NCBI GenBank assembly: GCA_021845155.1
Contig: JAKBSB010000068.1
Location: 1-6,793 of the forward strand
Length of the DNA stretch: 6,793 nucleotides
DNA from: Thermoplasmata archaeon
GTDB lineage: Archaea; Thermoplasmatota; Thermoplasmata; Thermoplasmatales; Thermoplasmataceae
Direction of reading: 5' to 3'
This document shows, one piece after another, positions 1 through 5,491 of the stretch. The translations under genes and the position numbers were made by a program. The notes under the pieces were generated by a model. The model was not told the DNA's origin, did not search any database, and saw only the letters and a program-made list of their open reading frames with translations. The number at the start of each line of letters is the position of its first letter. Positions within the stretch are counted from its first letter, which is position 1.

Positions 1-239
1 CCGATCTTGGAGACAGCTATTTCTCCTCTAATTGTCCTGACGTCCATCCCATTTATGGATGCCAGTCCGGAATCTGCCTGTACAAGCCCCAGAAGAACCT
101 TAAGAAGGGTTGTTTTCCCTGAACCGTTCGGACCTATAACAACCACCTTTTCATTATGTACCTTCAGGTTTACATTCTCCAGAGCATAATTTCCATTTCG
201 CCCATCATACCTCACTGAAACATTTGATAACTCTACCAT
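1..239 (-). CDS. ABC transporter ATP-binding protein, N-terminal part (cut by window edge)
   Basis: The minus strand from ATG at 239 reads 79 codons to the window edge without a stop. The product is the start of an ABC ATPase, the cytoplasmic subunit that drives a membrane transporter by ATP hydrolysis. Visible are the opening beta strands (MVELSNVSVRYDG) with a probable A-loop Tyr at residue 11, and a canonical Walker A, GPNGSGKTT, at residues 36-44. The typical 'LLKVLLGLVQADSG...INGMDV' stretch follows. The Q-loop, signature motif, Walker B and H-loop would lie outside the window, so substrate and direction of transport cannot be told. The start is supported by a TATA box centred about 26 bp upstream with no Shine-Dalgarno, which fits a leaderless mRNA. 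The gene is divergent from tyw1, and a perfect 17-bp palindrome sits just upstream of its promoter. Confidence 0.9.
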   Translation of the reverse strand, partial: MVELSNVSVRYDGRNGNYALENVNLKVHNEKVVVIGPNGSGKTTLLKVLLGLVQADSGLASINGMDVRTIRGEIAVSKI

Positions 240-260
240 GAGAAACTGATTGTTTTAGTT

Positions 261-270
261 ATTATAAAAT
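261..270 (-). promoter_or_regulatory. TATA box of the ABC ATPase gene
   Basis: On the minus strand this reads ATTTTATAAT, centred about 26 bp upstream of the ATG at 239. That is the normal archaeal TATA-to-transcription-start distance, so transcription should start at or next to the start codon. No ribosome-binding site is seen between it and the ATG. Confidence 0.6.
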
Positions 271-278
271 GACAATAA

Positions 279-295
279 AGTTCAAAATTTGAACT
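279..295. promoter_or_regulatory. Perfect 17-bp palindrome, candidate operator
   Basis: AGTTCAAAATTTGAACT is a perfect dyad with two 8-bp arms around one central base. It lies 8 bp upstream of the ABC gene's TATA box as read on the minus strand, and about 95 bp upstream of the tyw1 TATA box. A dyad of this length at the TFB/BRE side of an archaeal promoter is where a dimeric helix-turn-helix regulator typically binds. It could also be a chance AT-rich palindrome. No regulator gene is in the window. Confidence 0.45.
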
Positions 296-389
296 GGAAG
301 TTGCAGGATTTGACGGATAAACATGTTATCAATGTATTTTATGAAACCATGCGGATTCTCAGACCAAACATATCCCGGCCTCATAATTG

Positions 390-399
390 TTATATAATC
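390..399 (+). promoter_or_regulatory. TATA box of tyw1
   Basis: The TTATATAATC box is centred about 22-23 bp upstream of the GTG at 417. This places transcription initiation at or a few bases past the start codon and suggests a leaderless mRNA. No Shine-Dalgarno-like sequence precedes the GTG. Confidence 0.6.
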
Positions 400-416
400 C
401 CTGAATATGAAGAGTT

Positions 417-1373
417 GTGAATAACAAGTACGCCGAGATATACAGAAAACAACATTATGGGCTTGTGGGAAAACATTCAGCCGTAAAAGTGTGCCACTAC
501 ACAAAGAGCGAACTCACCGGTCATGAAGGTTGTTACAAAGGGACGTTTTATGGCATAAATTCACACCAGTGCATTCAGATGACCCCTGCGCTCAATTCAT
601 GCACCGAAGGATGCTCATTCTGCTGGAGATTCCAGGGTTTTGACAGCATGCATATCTCGGATGAGGACGATCCTGAATTCATTCTTGAAGAGAGCATTAA
701 GGCTCACAAAAAATTGATTTCCGGTTTCAAGGGGAACCCAAATGTCACCAGGGAAAAGTGGGAAGAGGCCGATAATCCAAAACATATAGCAATATCACTG
801 ACCGGTGAGCCAACTTTATACTCAAGGCTTGGAGAGTTCATTGAACTTTGCCACCGAAGGGGAATTTCAACATTTGTAGTTACCAACGGCACATTGCCCA
901 TGGTTCTGGAAAGGCTTGATCCACTTCCAACACAGCTGTACGTCACAACTGCAGGTCCTACCAAGGAGATCTTCAATGATCTTTTAAATCCTGTAATAGG
1001 TAATGCGTGGGAAAATTTTAACAGGACTCTGGATCTTCTCCCCTCCCTTGACACGAGAAAGGTCATAAGACACACTCTTGTGAAGGATGTGAACATGCCG
1101 TTTGTTGATGAATACACAAAGATGGATAGAACAGCATCTCCCGATTTTATTGAATCAAAGGGGTATGTTCATGTAGGACAGTCTATCACAAGACTCACAA
1201 CAGACAATATGCCCTCACATGATTATATTGTTGAATTTTCAAGGGAACTTGCAAATAACCTGGGTTATGATTTTACATCTGAACGCAGGGACAGCAGGGT
1301 AACACTTCTCAGCAAGGATCCCTCAAAAGCCAGGATTGATTTCAGCACCATAAAGGCATCTCAAGTAGCATGA
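417..1373 (+). CDS. tyw1: tRNA 4-demethylwyosine synthase (archaeal TYW1, radical SAM)
   Basis: This enzyme converts N1-methylguanosine 37 of tRNA-Phe to the tricyclic 4-demethylwyosine (imG-14) with pyruvate and SAM. It is the second step of wyosine biosynthesis after Trm5. The 318-aa protein lacks the flavodoxin domain of eukaryotic TYW1, as is usual in archaea. The radical SAM motif CTEGCSFC supplies Cys62, Cys66 and Cys69. A second triad, Cys26, Cys39 and Cys52, is the one known in the family to bind the extra [4Fe-4S] cluster. To my recollection, both triads have the same numbering as in the Methanocaldococcus jannaschii enzyme, which supports the GTG start at 417. The hallmark LTGEPTLY is at residues 128-135. 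The gene stands alone, divergent from the ABC gene, with a TATA box placed for a leaderless transcript. No missing residue or frameshift is seen. Confidence 0.95.
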   Translation: MNNKYAEIYRKQHYGLVGKHSAVKVCHYTKSELTGHEGCYKGTFYGINSHQCIQMTPALNSCTEGCSFCWRFQGFDSMHISDEDDPEFILEESIKAHKKLISGFKGNPNVTREKWEEADNPKHIAISLTGEPTLYSRLGEFIELCHRRGISTFVVTNGTLPMVLERLDPLPTQLYVTTAGPTKEIFNDLLNPVIGNAWENFNRTLDLLPSLDTRKVIRHTLVKDVNMPFVDEYTKMDRTASPDFIESKGYVHVGQSITRLTTDNMPSHDYIVEFSRELANNLGYDFTSERRDSRVTLLSKDPSKARIDFSTIKASQVA

Positions 1374-1380
1374 AAATTCC

Positions 1381-1530
1381 GGAGGACAGTCCAATCAGGC
1401 GTGGAACGGTTATTTTCACTATCCTCCTTAATTCAGGCCTGGCCAGAACAGGGAAATGCATGTTGTGTGTGACACACTTTCACCGCCCTGCATGATATAT
1501 CTGAACGCCCTGAATTAGATGTTCCCGGTG
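1381..1530. repeat. Intergenic cluster of nested inverted repeats, possibly a structured RNA or mobile-element remnant
   Basis: Between tyw1 and the acyl-CoA dehydrogenase gene there is no convincing ORF, but self-complementary segments are dense. TAATTCAGG (1429-1437) pairs with CCTGAATTA (1509-1517) as a perfect 9-bp stem plus a flanking G-U. Inside it, CAGGG (1449-1453) pairs with CCCTG (1486-1490), and GTGTGT-G-ACACAC lies at 1465-1477. To the left, GGAGGA (1381-1386) pairs with TCCTCC (1422-1427). Together they could fold as a small hairpin next to a long compound stem. I do not recognise a known RNA family. Alternatives are an attenuator or 3' UTR structure of tyw1, an uncharacterised small RNA, or a MITE-like relic. 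No target-site duplication flanks the 9-bp arms. Confidence 0.4.
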
Positions 1531-1551
1531 GTCAATAGGTACATACATAAT

Positions 1552-1560
1552 AAAATATAT
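1552..1560 (+). promoter_or_regulatory. TATA box of the acyl-CoA dehydrogenase operon
   Basis: AAAATATAT is centred about 31 bp upstream of the ATG at 1587. It predicts initiation near 1581-1584 and a leader of only a few bases. No ribosome-binding site is seen before the ATG. This box would drive the three-gene unit ending with rfcL. Confidence 0.55.
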
Positions 1561-1586
1561 TCCTTAAAGATACTTGAACGATATGT

Positions 1587-2780
1587 ATGCTGGATTTTAA
1601 TTTTACTGAAGATCAGGAGATACTGAGGGAGACAGCAAGAGAATTTGCAGGAAAAGTAATTGCAAAAAATATCCCAGCAATGATGAAGAATAGAAGAATT
1701 CCTGATGAGGTGTTCCGTGGATTGGCAAAGATGAATTACCTTGGGATGAATATTTCAGAAGAATACGGAGGAATGAACGCAGATGCAGTTACCACGGGCA
1801 TTGTCGCAGAAGAGATTGCCAGGGCAGATCCGACAGCTTCCATACCCGTCCTTTTCCTGGTTGATAATGCATGGTCTTACCTGATCTCAAAATATGGTTC
1901 AGAGGAACTGAAGAAAGAACTTCTTCCAAAAGTGGTAAAGGGAGAGGCAATTGTTGGAATAGCCTCAACTGAGCCAAACTTTGGATCGGATATAGGGTCA
2001 ATGACTTCCAAGGCGGTCAGATCAGGAGATGGATATATACTCAGCGGAGAGAAATCCTATATCAGCCTTGTGAGGGACATTAAGGAAAAAACTGGAGGTT
2101 ACGTAACCGTTGTGAAAACAGATATGCAAAAAGGCACCAGGGGAGTTACCCTCTTTTACCTTCCGTATGAAGATGATAAATTCGACCTCACGGACCTGCA
2201 CGAAATGGGGAGAGAGGGATCTTCATGGGGAGCTTTCAAGTTCCATGACATGAAACTCGGGAAAGAATACATAATCGGTAAGGAAAACGGCGGTTTCAAC
2301 ATAATACATGAGGGATTTGAGTTTGCAAGGGCACTTATTTCTGTCATAAGTGCCGGGAGCGCGATGAAGGCTCTCGAAAATGGATCAAATTACCTGAAGA
2401 CAAGAAAGGCCTTCGGTTCGGAACTGGCAAAGTTTCAGGGACTGCAGTTTCAGCTTGCCGACAATGTTGCGAAAATGGAAGCTGCAAGGATCATGGGCTA
2501 TAAAGCATTGTGGACCTATGACCAGGAACAGAGATACCATAAAGTTTCAAGGTTCCAGGTAAGCAGGGAAGTCGCAATTGCGAAACTCATTTCCACGACG
2601 TGGGCATTCGATGCCATAAATGATGCTCTGCAGTGGCAGGGTGCATTCGGCTATTCAAAAGACTGCCCGGAAGAATGGGCTCTGAGGGGCATAAGGTCTT
2701 TTCAGCTGGCAGAAGGTTCAAGAGAGATTATGAAGGTAATCATTGCAAGGGAAACACTTGGGAAAGAATTTATCAAATGA
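1587..2780 (+). CDS. Acyl-CoA dehydrogenase family protein
   Basis: The 397-aa FAD flavoenzyme of the acyl-CoA dehydrogenase family catalyses alpha,beta-desaturation of an acyl-CoA thioester, passing electrons to ETF. It is a cytoplasmic step of beta-oxidation or branched-chain amino acid breakdown. The length is typical of the family. An N-terminal helical domain covers roughly residues 1-120. The FAD/substrate signature IASTEPNFGSD is at 125-135, followed by the GEKSYIS beta-domain motif at 154-160. The C-terminal helical domain contains TRKAFG and ALQWQGAFGYSKD. In LAEGSREIM, Glu376 aligns with the catalytic base of the MCAD-type 'YEGT' motif, so the enzyme is probably active. Acyl specificity cannot be read from sequence. 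The ATG at 1587 is preferred; an ATG at 1583 is out of frame and ends after five codons. It heads a unit with the tRNA-binding gene 27 nt downstream, and no ETF gene is nearby. Confidence 0.92.
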   Translation: MLDFNFTEDQEILRETAREFAGKVIAKNIPAMMKNRRIPDEVFRGLAKMNYLGMNISEEYGGMNADAVTTGIVAEEIARADPTASIPVLFLVDNAWSYLISKYGSEELKKELLPKVVKGEAIVGIASTEPNFGSDIGSMTSKAVRSGDGYILSGEKSYISLVRDIKEKTGGYVTVVKTDMQKGTRGVTLFYLPYEDDKFDLTDLHEMGREGSSWGAFKFHDMKLGKEYIIGKENGGFNIIHEGFEFARALISVISAGSAMKALENGSNYLKTRKAFGSELAKFQGLQFQLADNVAKMEAARIMGYKALWTYDQEQRYHKVSRFQVSREVAIAKLISTTWAFDAINDALQWQGAFGYSKDCPEEWALRGIRSFQLAEGSREIMKVIIARETLGKEFIK

Positions 2781-2796
2781 GGTTCTGACCCATAAA

Positions 2797-2803
2797 AGGG
2801 GAT
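2797..2803 (+). promoter_or_regulatory. Shine-Dalgarno site of the tRNA-binding protein gene
   Basis: AGGGGAT differs by one base from the archaeal consensus AGGTGAT and lies 4 nt before the ATG at 2808. It fixes that start and fits translation of an internal gene from a polycistronic mRNA. Confidence 0.5.
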
Positions 2804-2807
2804 AACA

Positions 2808-3146
2808 ATGACCGAAGATGACGAGCTAGTTGACATTGATGATTTCAGGAAGATCCAGATCAGAACGGGTAAGGTAGTGGAATGCGAGAAAGTTGAAAAA
2901 TCCCGATCCCTGCTGAGGATAATTGTTGACCTTGGAGATGAAAAGAGGCAGATAATCTCCAGCATATATCCGTCATACAAACCAGAGGACATGCTGGGAA
3001 AGACACTGGTTGTGCTCTCAAACCTGAAAAAGGCTAAGTTCATGGGGCTTGAAAGTCAGGGTATGCTTCTTGCGGTTGATGACCAGGGTGTATTGAGCTT
3101 ACTTACAGCTGACAGGCCAGTGTCCCCCGGTTTGAAGGTGTCCTGA
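2808..3146 (+). CDS. Free-standing tRNA-binding (OB-fold, Trbp111/EMAP-type) domain protein
   Basis: The 112-aa protein consists almost wholly of the OB-fold tRNA-binding domain found in Trbp111, EMAP-II/Arc1p and the C-terminus of many methionyl-tRNA synthetases. The domain opens at residue 13 (DFRKIQIRTGKVVECEKVEKS). It continues through the dimer/strand region (RQIISSIYPSYKPEDMLGKTLVVLSNLKKAKFMG) and closes with the family-typical GLESQGMLLAV at 80-90. Such domains dimerise and bind the tRNA elbow in trans. In archaea the stand-alone copy is often annotated as a MetRS beta subunit, but its partner cannot be seen here. It follows the acyl-CoA dehydrogenase gene by 27 nt and precedes rfcL by 3 nt, so the three are probably cotranscribed. 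Its last codons hold the rfcL ribosome-binding site, suggesting translational coupling. Confidence 0.88.
   Translation: MTEDDELVDIDDFRKIQIRTGKVVECEKVEKSRSLLRIIVDLGDEKRQIISSIYPSYKPEDMLGKTLVVLSNLKKAKFMGLESQGMLLAVDDQGVLSLLTADRPVSPGLKVS
3135..3140 (+). promoter_or_regulatory. Shine-Dalgarno site of rfcL inside the preceding gene
   Basis: AAGGTG sits in the last codons of the tRNA-binding gene, 9 nt before the ATG at 3150. It matches the anti-Shine-Dalgarno core and supports that rfcL start. Confidence 0.5.
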
Positions 3147-3149
3147 GAT

Positions 3150-4424
3150 ATGAGCTGGGCTGACAGGTACCGTCCAAAAAGCGTAAGCGAACTCATAATA
3201 TCAACATCCTCACTTGAAAAGATTTCACAGTGGCTTGACCAGTGGAAGGAGGGAGTCCCCCTTAAGAAATCTCTGGTGCTGTATGGACCTCCGGGAGTGG
3301 GGAAGACAAGCGCTGCACTTGCCATAGCCCATGACCTCGGATATCCACTGGTTGAGATGAATGCATCTGACCAGAGGAACAGGGACAGCATGAAGTCCAT
3401 AGCTCTAATGGCGGCTCTTTACCAGGATATTTTCGCAAACTTTGGAACAGAAGGGCAGAAGAAGATAATCCTGATTGACGAAGCAGATAGTATTTTTGAA
3501 GGCAGAAGCAGTGAGACTGGAGGGGATTCCGGGGGTCTGTCTGAACTTCTCAAAGTTATACAGAGAACAAAGAATCCCATTATCCTTACCATGAATAATT
3601 ATTACGAATTCAGAAGAAAGAGTGTGGGAAAGATTATCCTGGACAGCTCAACGGCAATAGAGTTTGTTCCGTACCGAAGAAGGAATGACACGGATTACAA
3701 GAATTTCAAGCTGAAACTCAACAGAAAAATATACGAGATCCTGCAGACCGAGAATGTCAAGATGGATCAGAGATTTGTAACTGAAATTATTGAAAAAAAC
3801 GGGTCTGATATCAGATCAATCCTTAACGACATAGAATCCCTGAGAGATGGTTCAGGATCATCAGGAGTGTCCATGAGAGACAGCCAGACTTCCATTTACA
3901 ACGTAATGCAGGACACTTTCAGATCCGGAGACTATTCCAAAATAATGAGAGATATGTATGATAAGGATTTCCAGGCTGAAGACTATCTCATGTGGATAGA
4001 CAAGAACCTTCCCCTTGAGTGTGTAAATGATATGGATCTGATGGAGTCATTTGACCTCATATCACTTGCTGATATTTTCATCGGGAGGGTGATGAAAAAA
4101 CAGCATTATGCATTTAAGGGCTATGCGGAAGAATTGGCTGCCGGGGTCTCTTTCACCATTAAGGATAAAAACAGGCACTATGTGAAGTATGAATTTCCGT
4201 CATATATAATGCAGATGTCAAGGCTTCGTGAGAGACGAAATGCCAGGAAGAGCCTTTCGCTGAAAACCGGGAAGCTTACACATATGAGCGCAAGAAGTGC
4301 AATGGAATATCTATGGTTTTACAGTATAATGGACAGACATTCGGGTGATTTTGGCAAATACCTGTCTGAGAAACTCTCCCTAACTGAACCTGAACTTGGA
4401 ATAATAAGAAAGAAAAGTCCCTAA
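3150..4424 (+). CDS. rfcL: Replication factor C large subunit (clamp loader)
   Basis: The 424-aa AAA+ ATPase, with RFC small subunits, opens the PCNA ring and loads it at primer-template junctions. The N-terminal RFC box SWADRYRPKSVSEL is at residues 2-15. Walker A GPPGVGKT is at 46-53, EMNASDQRN at 69-77, Walker B IILIDEAD at 106-113, and sensor 1 IILTMNN at 144-150. The archaeal large-subunit lineage is indicated by Ala in DEAD, the absence of the small-subunit SRC arginine-finger motif, and a long C-terminal helical collar region. The C-terminus ends SLTEPELGIIRKKSP, and I see no QxxLxxFF-like PCNA-interacting peptide there. The small subunit gene is not in the window. It is the last gene of the acyl-CoA dehydrogenase unit, 3 nt after the tRNA-binding gene. 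Its stop codon overlaps that of the convergent Pop5-like gene. Confidence 0.95.
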   Translation: MSWADRYRPKSVSELIISTSSLEKISQWLDQWKEGVPLKKSLVLYGPPGVGKTSAALAIAHDLGYPLVEMNASDQRNRDSMKSIALMAALYQDIFANFGTEGQKKIILIDEADSIFEGRSSETGGDSGGLSELLKVIQRTKNPIILTMNNYYEFRRKSVGKIILDSSTAIEFVPYRRRNDTDYKNFKLKLNRKIYEILQTENVKMDQRFVTEIIEKNGSDIRSILNDIESLRDGSGSSGVSMRDSQTSIYNVMQDTFRSGDYSKIMRDMYDKDFQAEDYLMWIDKNLPLECVNDMDLMESFDLISLADIFIGRVMKKQHYAFKGYAEELAAGVSFTIKDKNRHYVKYEFPSYIMQMSRLRERRNARKSLSLKTGKLTHMSARSAMEYLWFYSIMDRHSGDFGKYLSEKLSLTEPELGIIRKKSP

Positions 4425-4711
4425 TGATCCTGTTGAATCGTTTGCTGGGAATGGATGGCAATGAATTTCTTGCACTTCAATATTGTTCCGCTTGTTAACA
4501 GTGTAGAAACATCCCAGTTCTTTGAATTTATAAATTCAATGAGTCTATTCTTCCTGAACTGATCCGTGAGAAATATTGCATATGGACCCTCCAGATATTT
4601 CCTTTTAGCACGAAACATGGAGAAGAGATCCCTGTCAAGCTGCTTTATAAGGTCCTCCATAGAACTGCTGTAAATAACGATGTATCTTTTCCTGAATGGT
4701 GAACCTTTCAC
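4421..4711 (-). CDS. rnp2: Probable RNase P protein component 2 (Pop5/Rnp2 family)
   Basis: Pop5, paired with Rpp30, activates the RNase P RNA that removes 5' leaders from pre-tRNAs. The 96-aa product begins with KGSPFRKRYIVIYSS, comparable to the family's 'lRdKkRYIaFei' opening. It ends with VSTLLTSGTILKCKKFIAI (68-86), comparable to the conserved C-terminal 'tlgvSGTIkrlkrkfl' of archaeal Rnp2. Basic residues are frequent. The central part is shorter than in the roughly 120-aa euryarchaeal proteins I know. The start is a GTG at 4711, with a TATA-like TTATTTATT on the same strand about 22 bp upstream and no Shine-Dalgarno, as in a leaderless gene. The reading frame is open 69 nt further upstream but has no better start. 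Proximity to rpl15e, a usual neighbour of pop5 in archaea, supports the call. The gene converges on rfcL with a 4-nt overlap of stop codons. The weakness is that recognition rests on short motifs. Confidence 0.68.
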   Translation of the reverse strand: MKGSPFRKRYIVIYSSSMEDLIKQLDRDLFSMFRAKRKYLEGPYAIFLTDQFRKNRLIEFINSKNWDVSTLLTSGTILKCKKFIAIHSQQTIQQDH

Positions 4712-4728
4712 TTCCAGATAATGGCCTG

Positions 4729-4737
4729 AATAAATAA
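4729..4737 (-). promoter_or_regulatory. TATA-like box of the Pop5-like gene
   Basis: On the minus strand this reads TTATTTATT, centred about 22 bp upstream of the GTG at 4711. The sequence in between carries no ribosome-binding site, so the mRNA is probably leaderless. Confidence 0.4.
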
Positions 4738-4789
4738 CTAATTTTTCTTTCTTTGACCTGAGTAACAGAATGTTCTTAATTCATGGCGT

Positions 4790-4820
4790 AATTGCCTATC
4801 TACAGTCTGGAATTGTCTAT
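4790..4820 (+). repeat. Two AATTGYCTAT direct repeats upstream of the rpl15e promoter
   Basis: AATTGCCTAT (4790-4799) and AATTGTCTAT (4811-4820) are near-identical 10-mers spaced 21 bp start to start, two helical turns apart. They end 9 bp upstream of the rpl15e TATA box. The placement suits a regulator bound on one DNA face, but this could be chance. Confidence 0.35.
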
Positions 4821-4829
4821 GAGAACATA

Positions 4830-4837
4830 TTTATATT
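4830..4837 (+). promoter_or_regulatory. TATA box of rpl15e
   Basis: The TTTATATT box lies about 49 bp upstream of the ATG at 4882. It predicts initiation near 4858-4862 and a leader of roughly 20-24 nt containing a ribosome-binding site. This differs from the leaderless arrangement of most other first genes here. Confidence 0.55.
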
Positions 4838-4870
4838 CTCCATAACTACTCCTATTCTGTTAGATACTAA

Positions 4871-4877
4871 AGGCGAT
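4871..4877 (+). promoter_or_regulatory. Shine-Dalgarno site of rpl15e
   Basis: AGGCGAT, one mismatch from AGGTGAT, lies 4 nt before the ATG at 4882. The spacing is identical to that of the tRNA-binding protein gene and supports this start. Confidence 0.45.
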
Positions 4878-4881
4878 AATA

Positions 4882-5478
4882 ATGAGTGAAGTTCAAAGTA
4901 CTTACAGTGTTGTAAGGGATTCCTGGAAAAGTCTCAAGAAATCAGATATATACAAAATGCACAAGGAAAGGATGATCGGCTGGAGAAACGGCCCTTCTTT
5001 TGAAAGGGTTGAACACCCAACAAGAGTTGACAGGGCAAGATCTCTCGGATTCAAAAGCAAGAAAGGTTATATTATAGTCAGGGCAAGGGTAAGAAGAGGA
5101 GGAAGTCATCGCCCCAAGATAATGGGTGGGAGAAGACCGAGAAGGATGGCCTACACCAAGATCACTCCCAAGAAGAGTATCCAGAGAATAGCAGAAGAGA
5201 GAACTGCAGATAAATTCCCGAACATGGAAGTTTTCAATTCATACTATGTTGGAGAAGATGGATTATACAAGTACTATGAAGTTATCCTTCTTGACCGAAC
5301 TGCCCCTGAAGTTTACAACGACCCGAAGGTTTCATGGATCACAGAACCCCAGAACAAGGGAAGAGTCTACAGAGGTCTCACCTCTGCAGGTTACAAGGGA
5401 AGGGGACTGAGGACAAACAGGTCAGGAAGCGACAAGAGCAGGCCATCCATAAGATCGAACGGCAGGCTTAGGAGATAA
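4882..5478 (+). CDS. rpl15e: Large-subunit ribosomal protein L15e (eL15)
   Basis: This is a structural protein of the 50S subunit, shared by archaea and eukaryotes, that binds 23S rRNA. The 198-aa length is close to the usual value of about 194. Conserved blocks run the whole length: SWKSLKK near the N-terminus, [19 protein letters not shown] at 45-63, VRARVRRGG at 66-74, and GRRPRRM at 83-89. They continue with [20 protein letters not shown] at 93-112, [20 protein letters not shown] at 119-138 and [14 protein letters not shown] at 164-177. The C-terminal tail of about 20 residues is Ser/Arg-rich and less conserved. The gene has its own TATA box and a Shine-Dalgarno leader, is divergent from the Pop5-like gene, and ends 13 nt before tRNA-Ser. 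That gap is too short for a separate promoter, so joint transcription is likely. Confidence 0.98.
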   Translation: MSEVQSTYSVVRDSWKSLKKSDIYKMHKERMIGWRNGPSFERVEHPTRVDRARSLGFKSKKGYIIVRARVRRGGSHRPKIMGGRRPRRMAYTKITPKKSIQRIAEERTADKFPNMEVFNSYYVGEDGLYKYYEVILLDRTAPEVYNDPKVSWITEPQNKGRVYRGLTSAGYKGRGLRTNRSGSDKSRPSIRSNGRLRR

Positions 5479-5491
5479 TTGCTTAATTTTT

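Noticed and set aside
316..330. Second dyad GATAAACATGTTATC in the ABC-tyw1 spacer
   Set aside because: An extra A breaks the symmetry; only the inner 8 bp AACATGTT is palindromic, which is common by chance in AT-rich DNA.
262..504. 80-codon minus-strand ORF across the ABC-tyw1 spacer and the 5' end of tyw1
   Set aside because: It runs opposite the clear tyw1 coding sequence and through both TATA boxes, and its translation resembles no protein family I know.
704..1117. 137-codon minus-strand ORF inside tyw1
   Set aside because: It is an antisense shadow of a conserved radical SAM gene, with no promoter or ribosome-binding site and no recognisable domain.
1429..1517. Insertion sequence or MITE termini
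   Set aside because: The 9-bp arms are not flanked by a target duplication, no transposase remnant is present, and no second copy is in the window. It is kept only as one hypothesis for the element.
1456..1518. Twenty-codon ORF with two cysteines inside the inverted-repeat element
   Set aside because: There is no ribosome-binding site or promoter at suitable spacing, and the ORF lies within the self-complementary segment, so coding is not supported.
1381..1530. RNase P RNA, because GGAGGACAGTCC resembles the conserved GGAGGAAAGTCC segment
   Set aside because: The match has a mismatch in the invariant part. The other conserved blocks (AGANGAATGACTG-like and ACAGAACCCGGC-like) are absent, and the spacer is too short for a full archaeal RNase P RNA.
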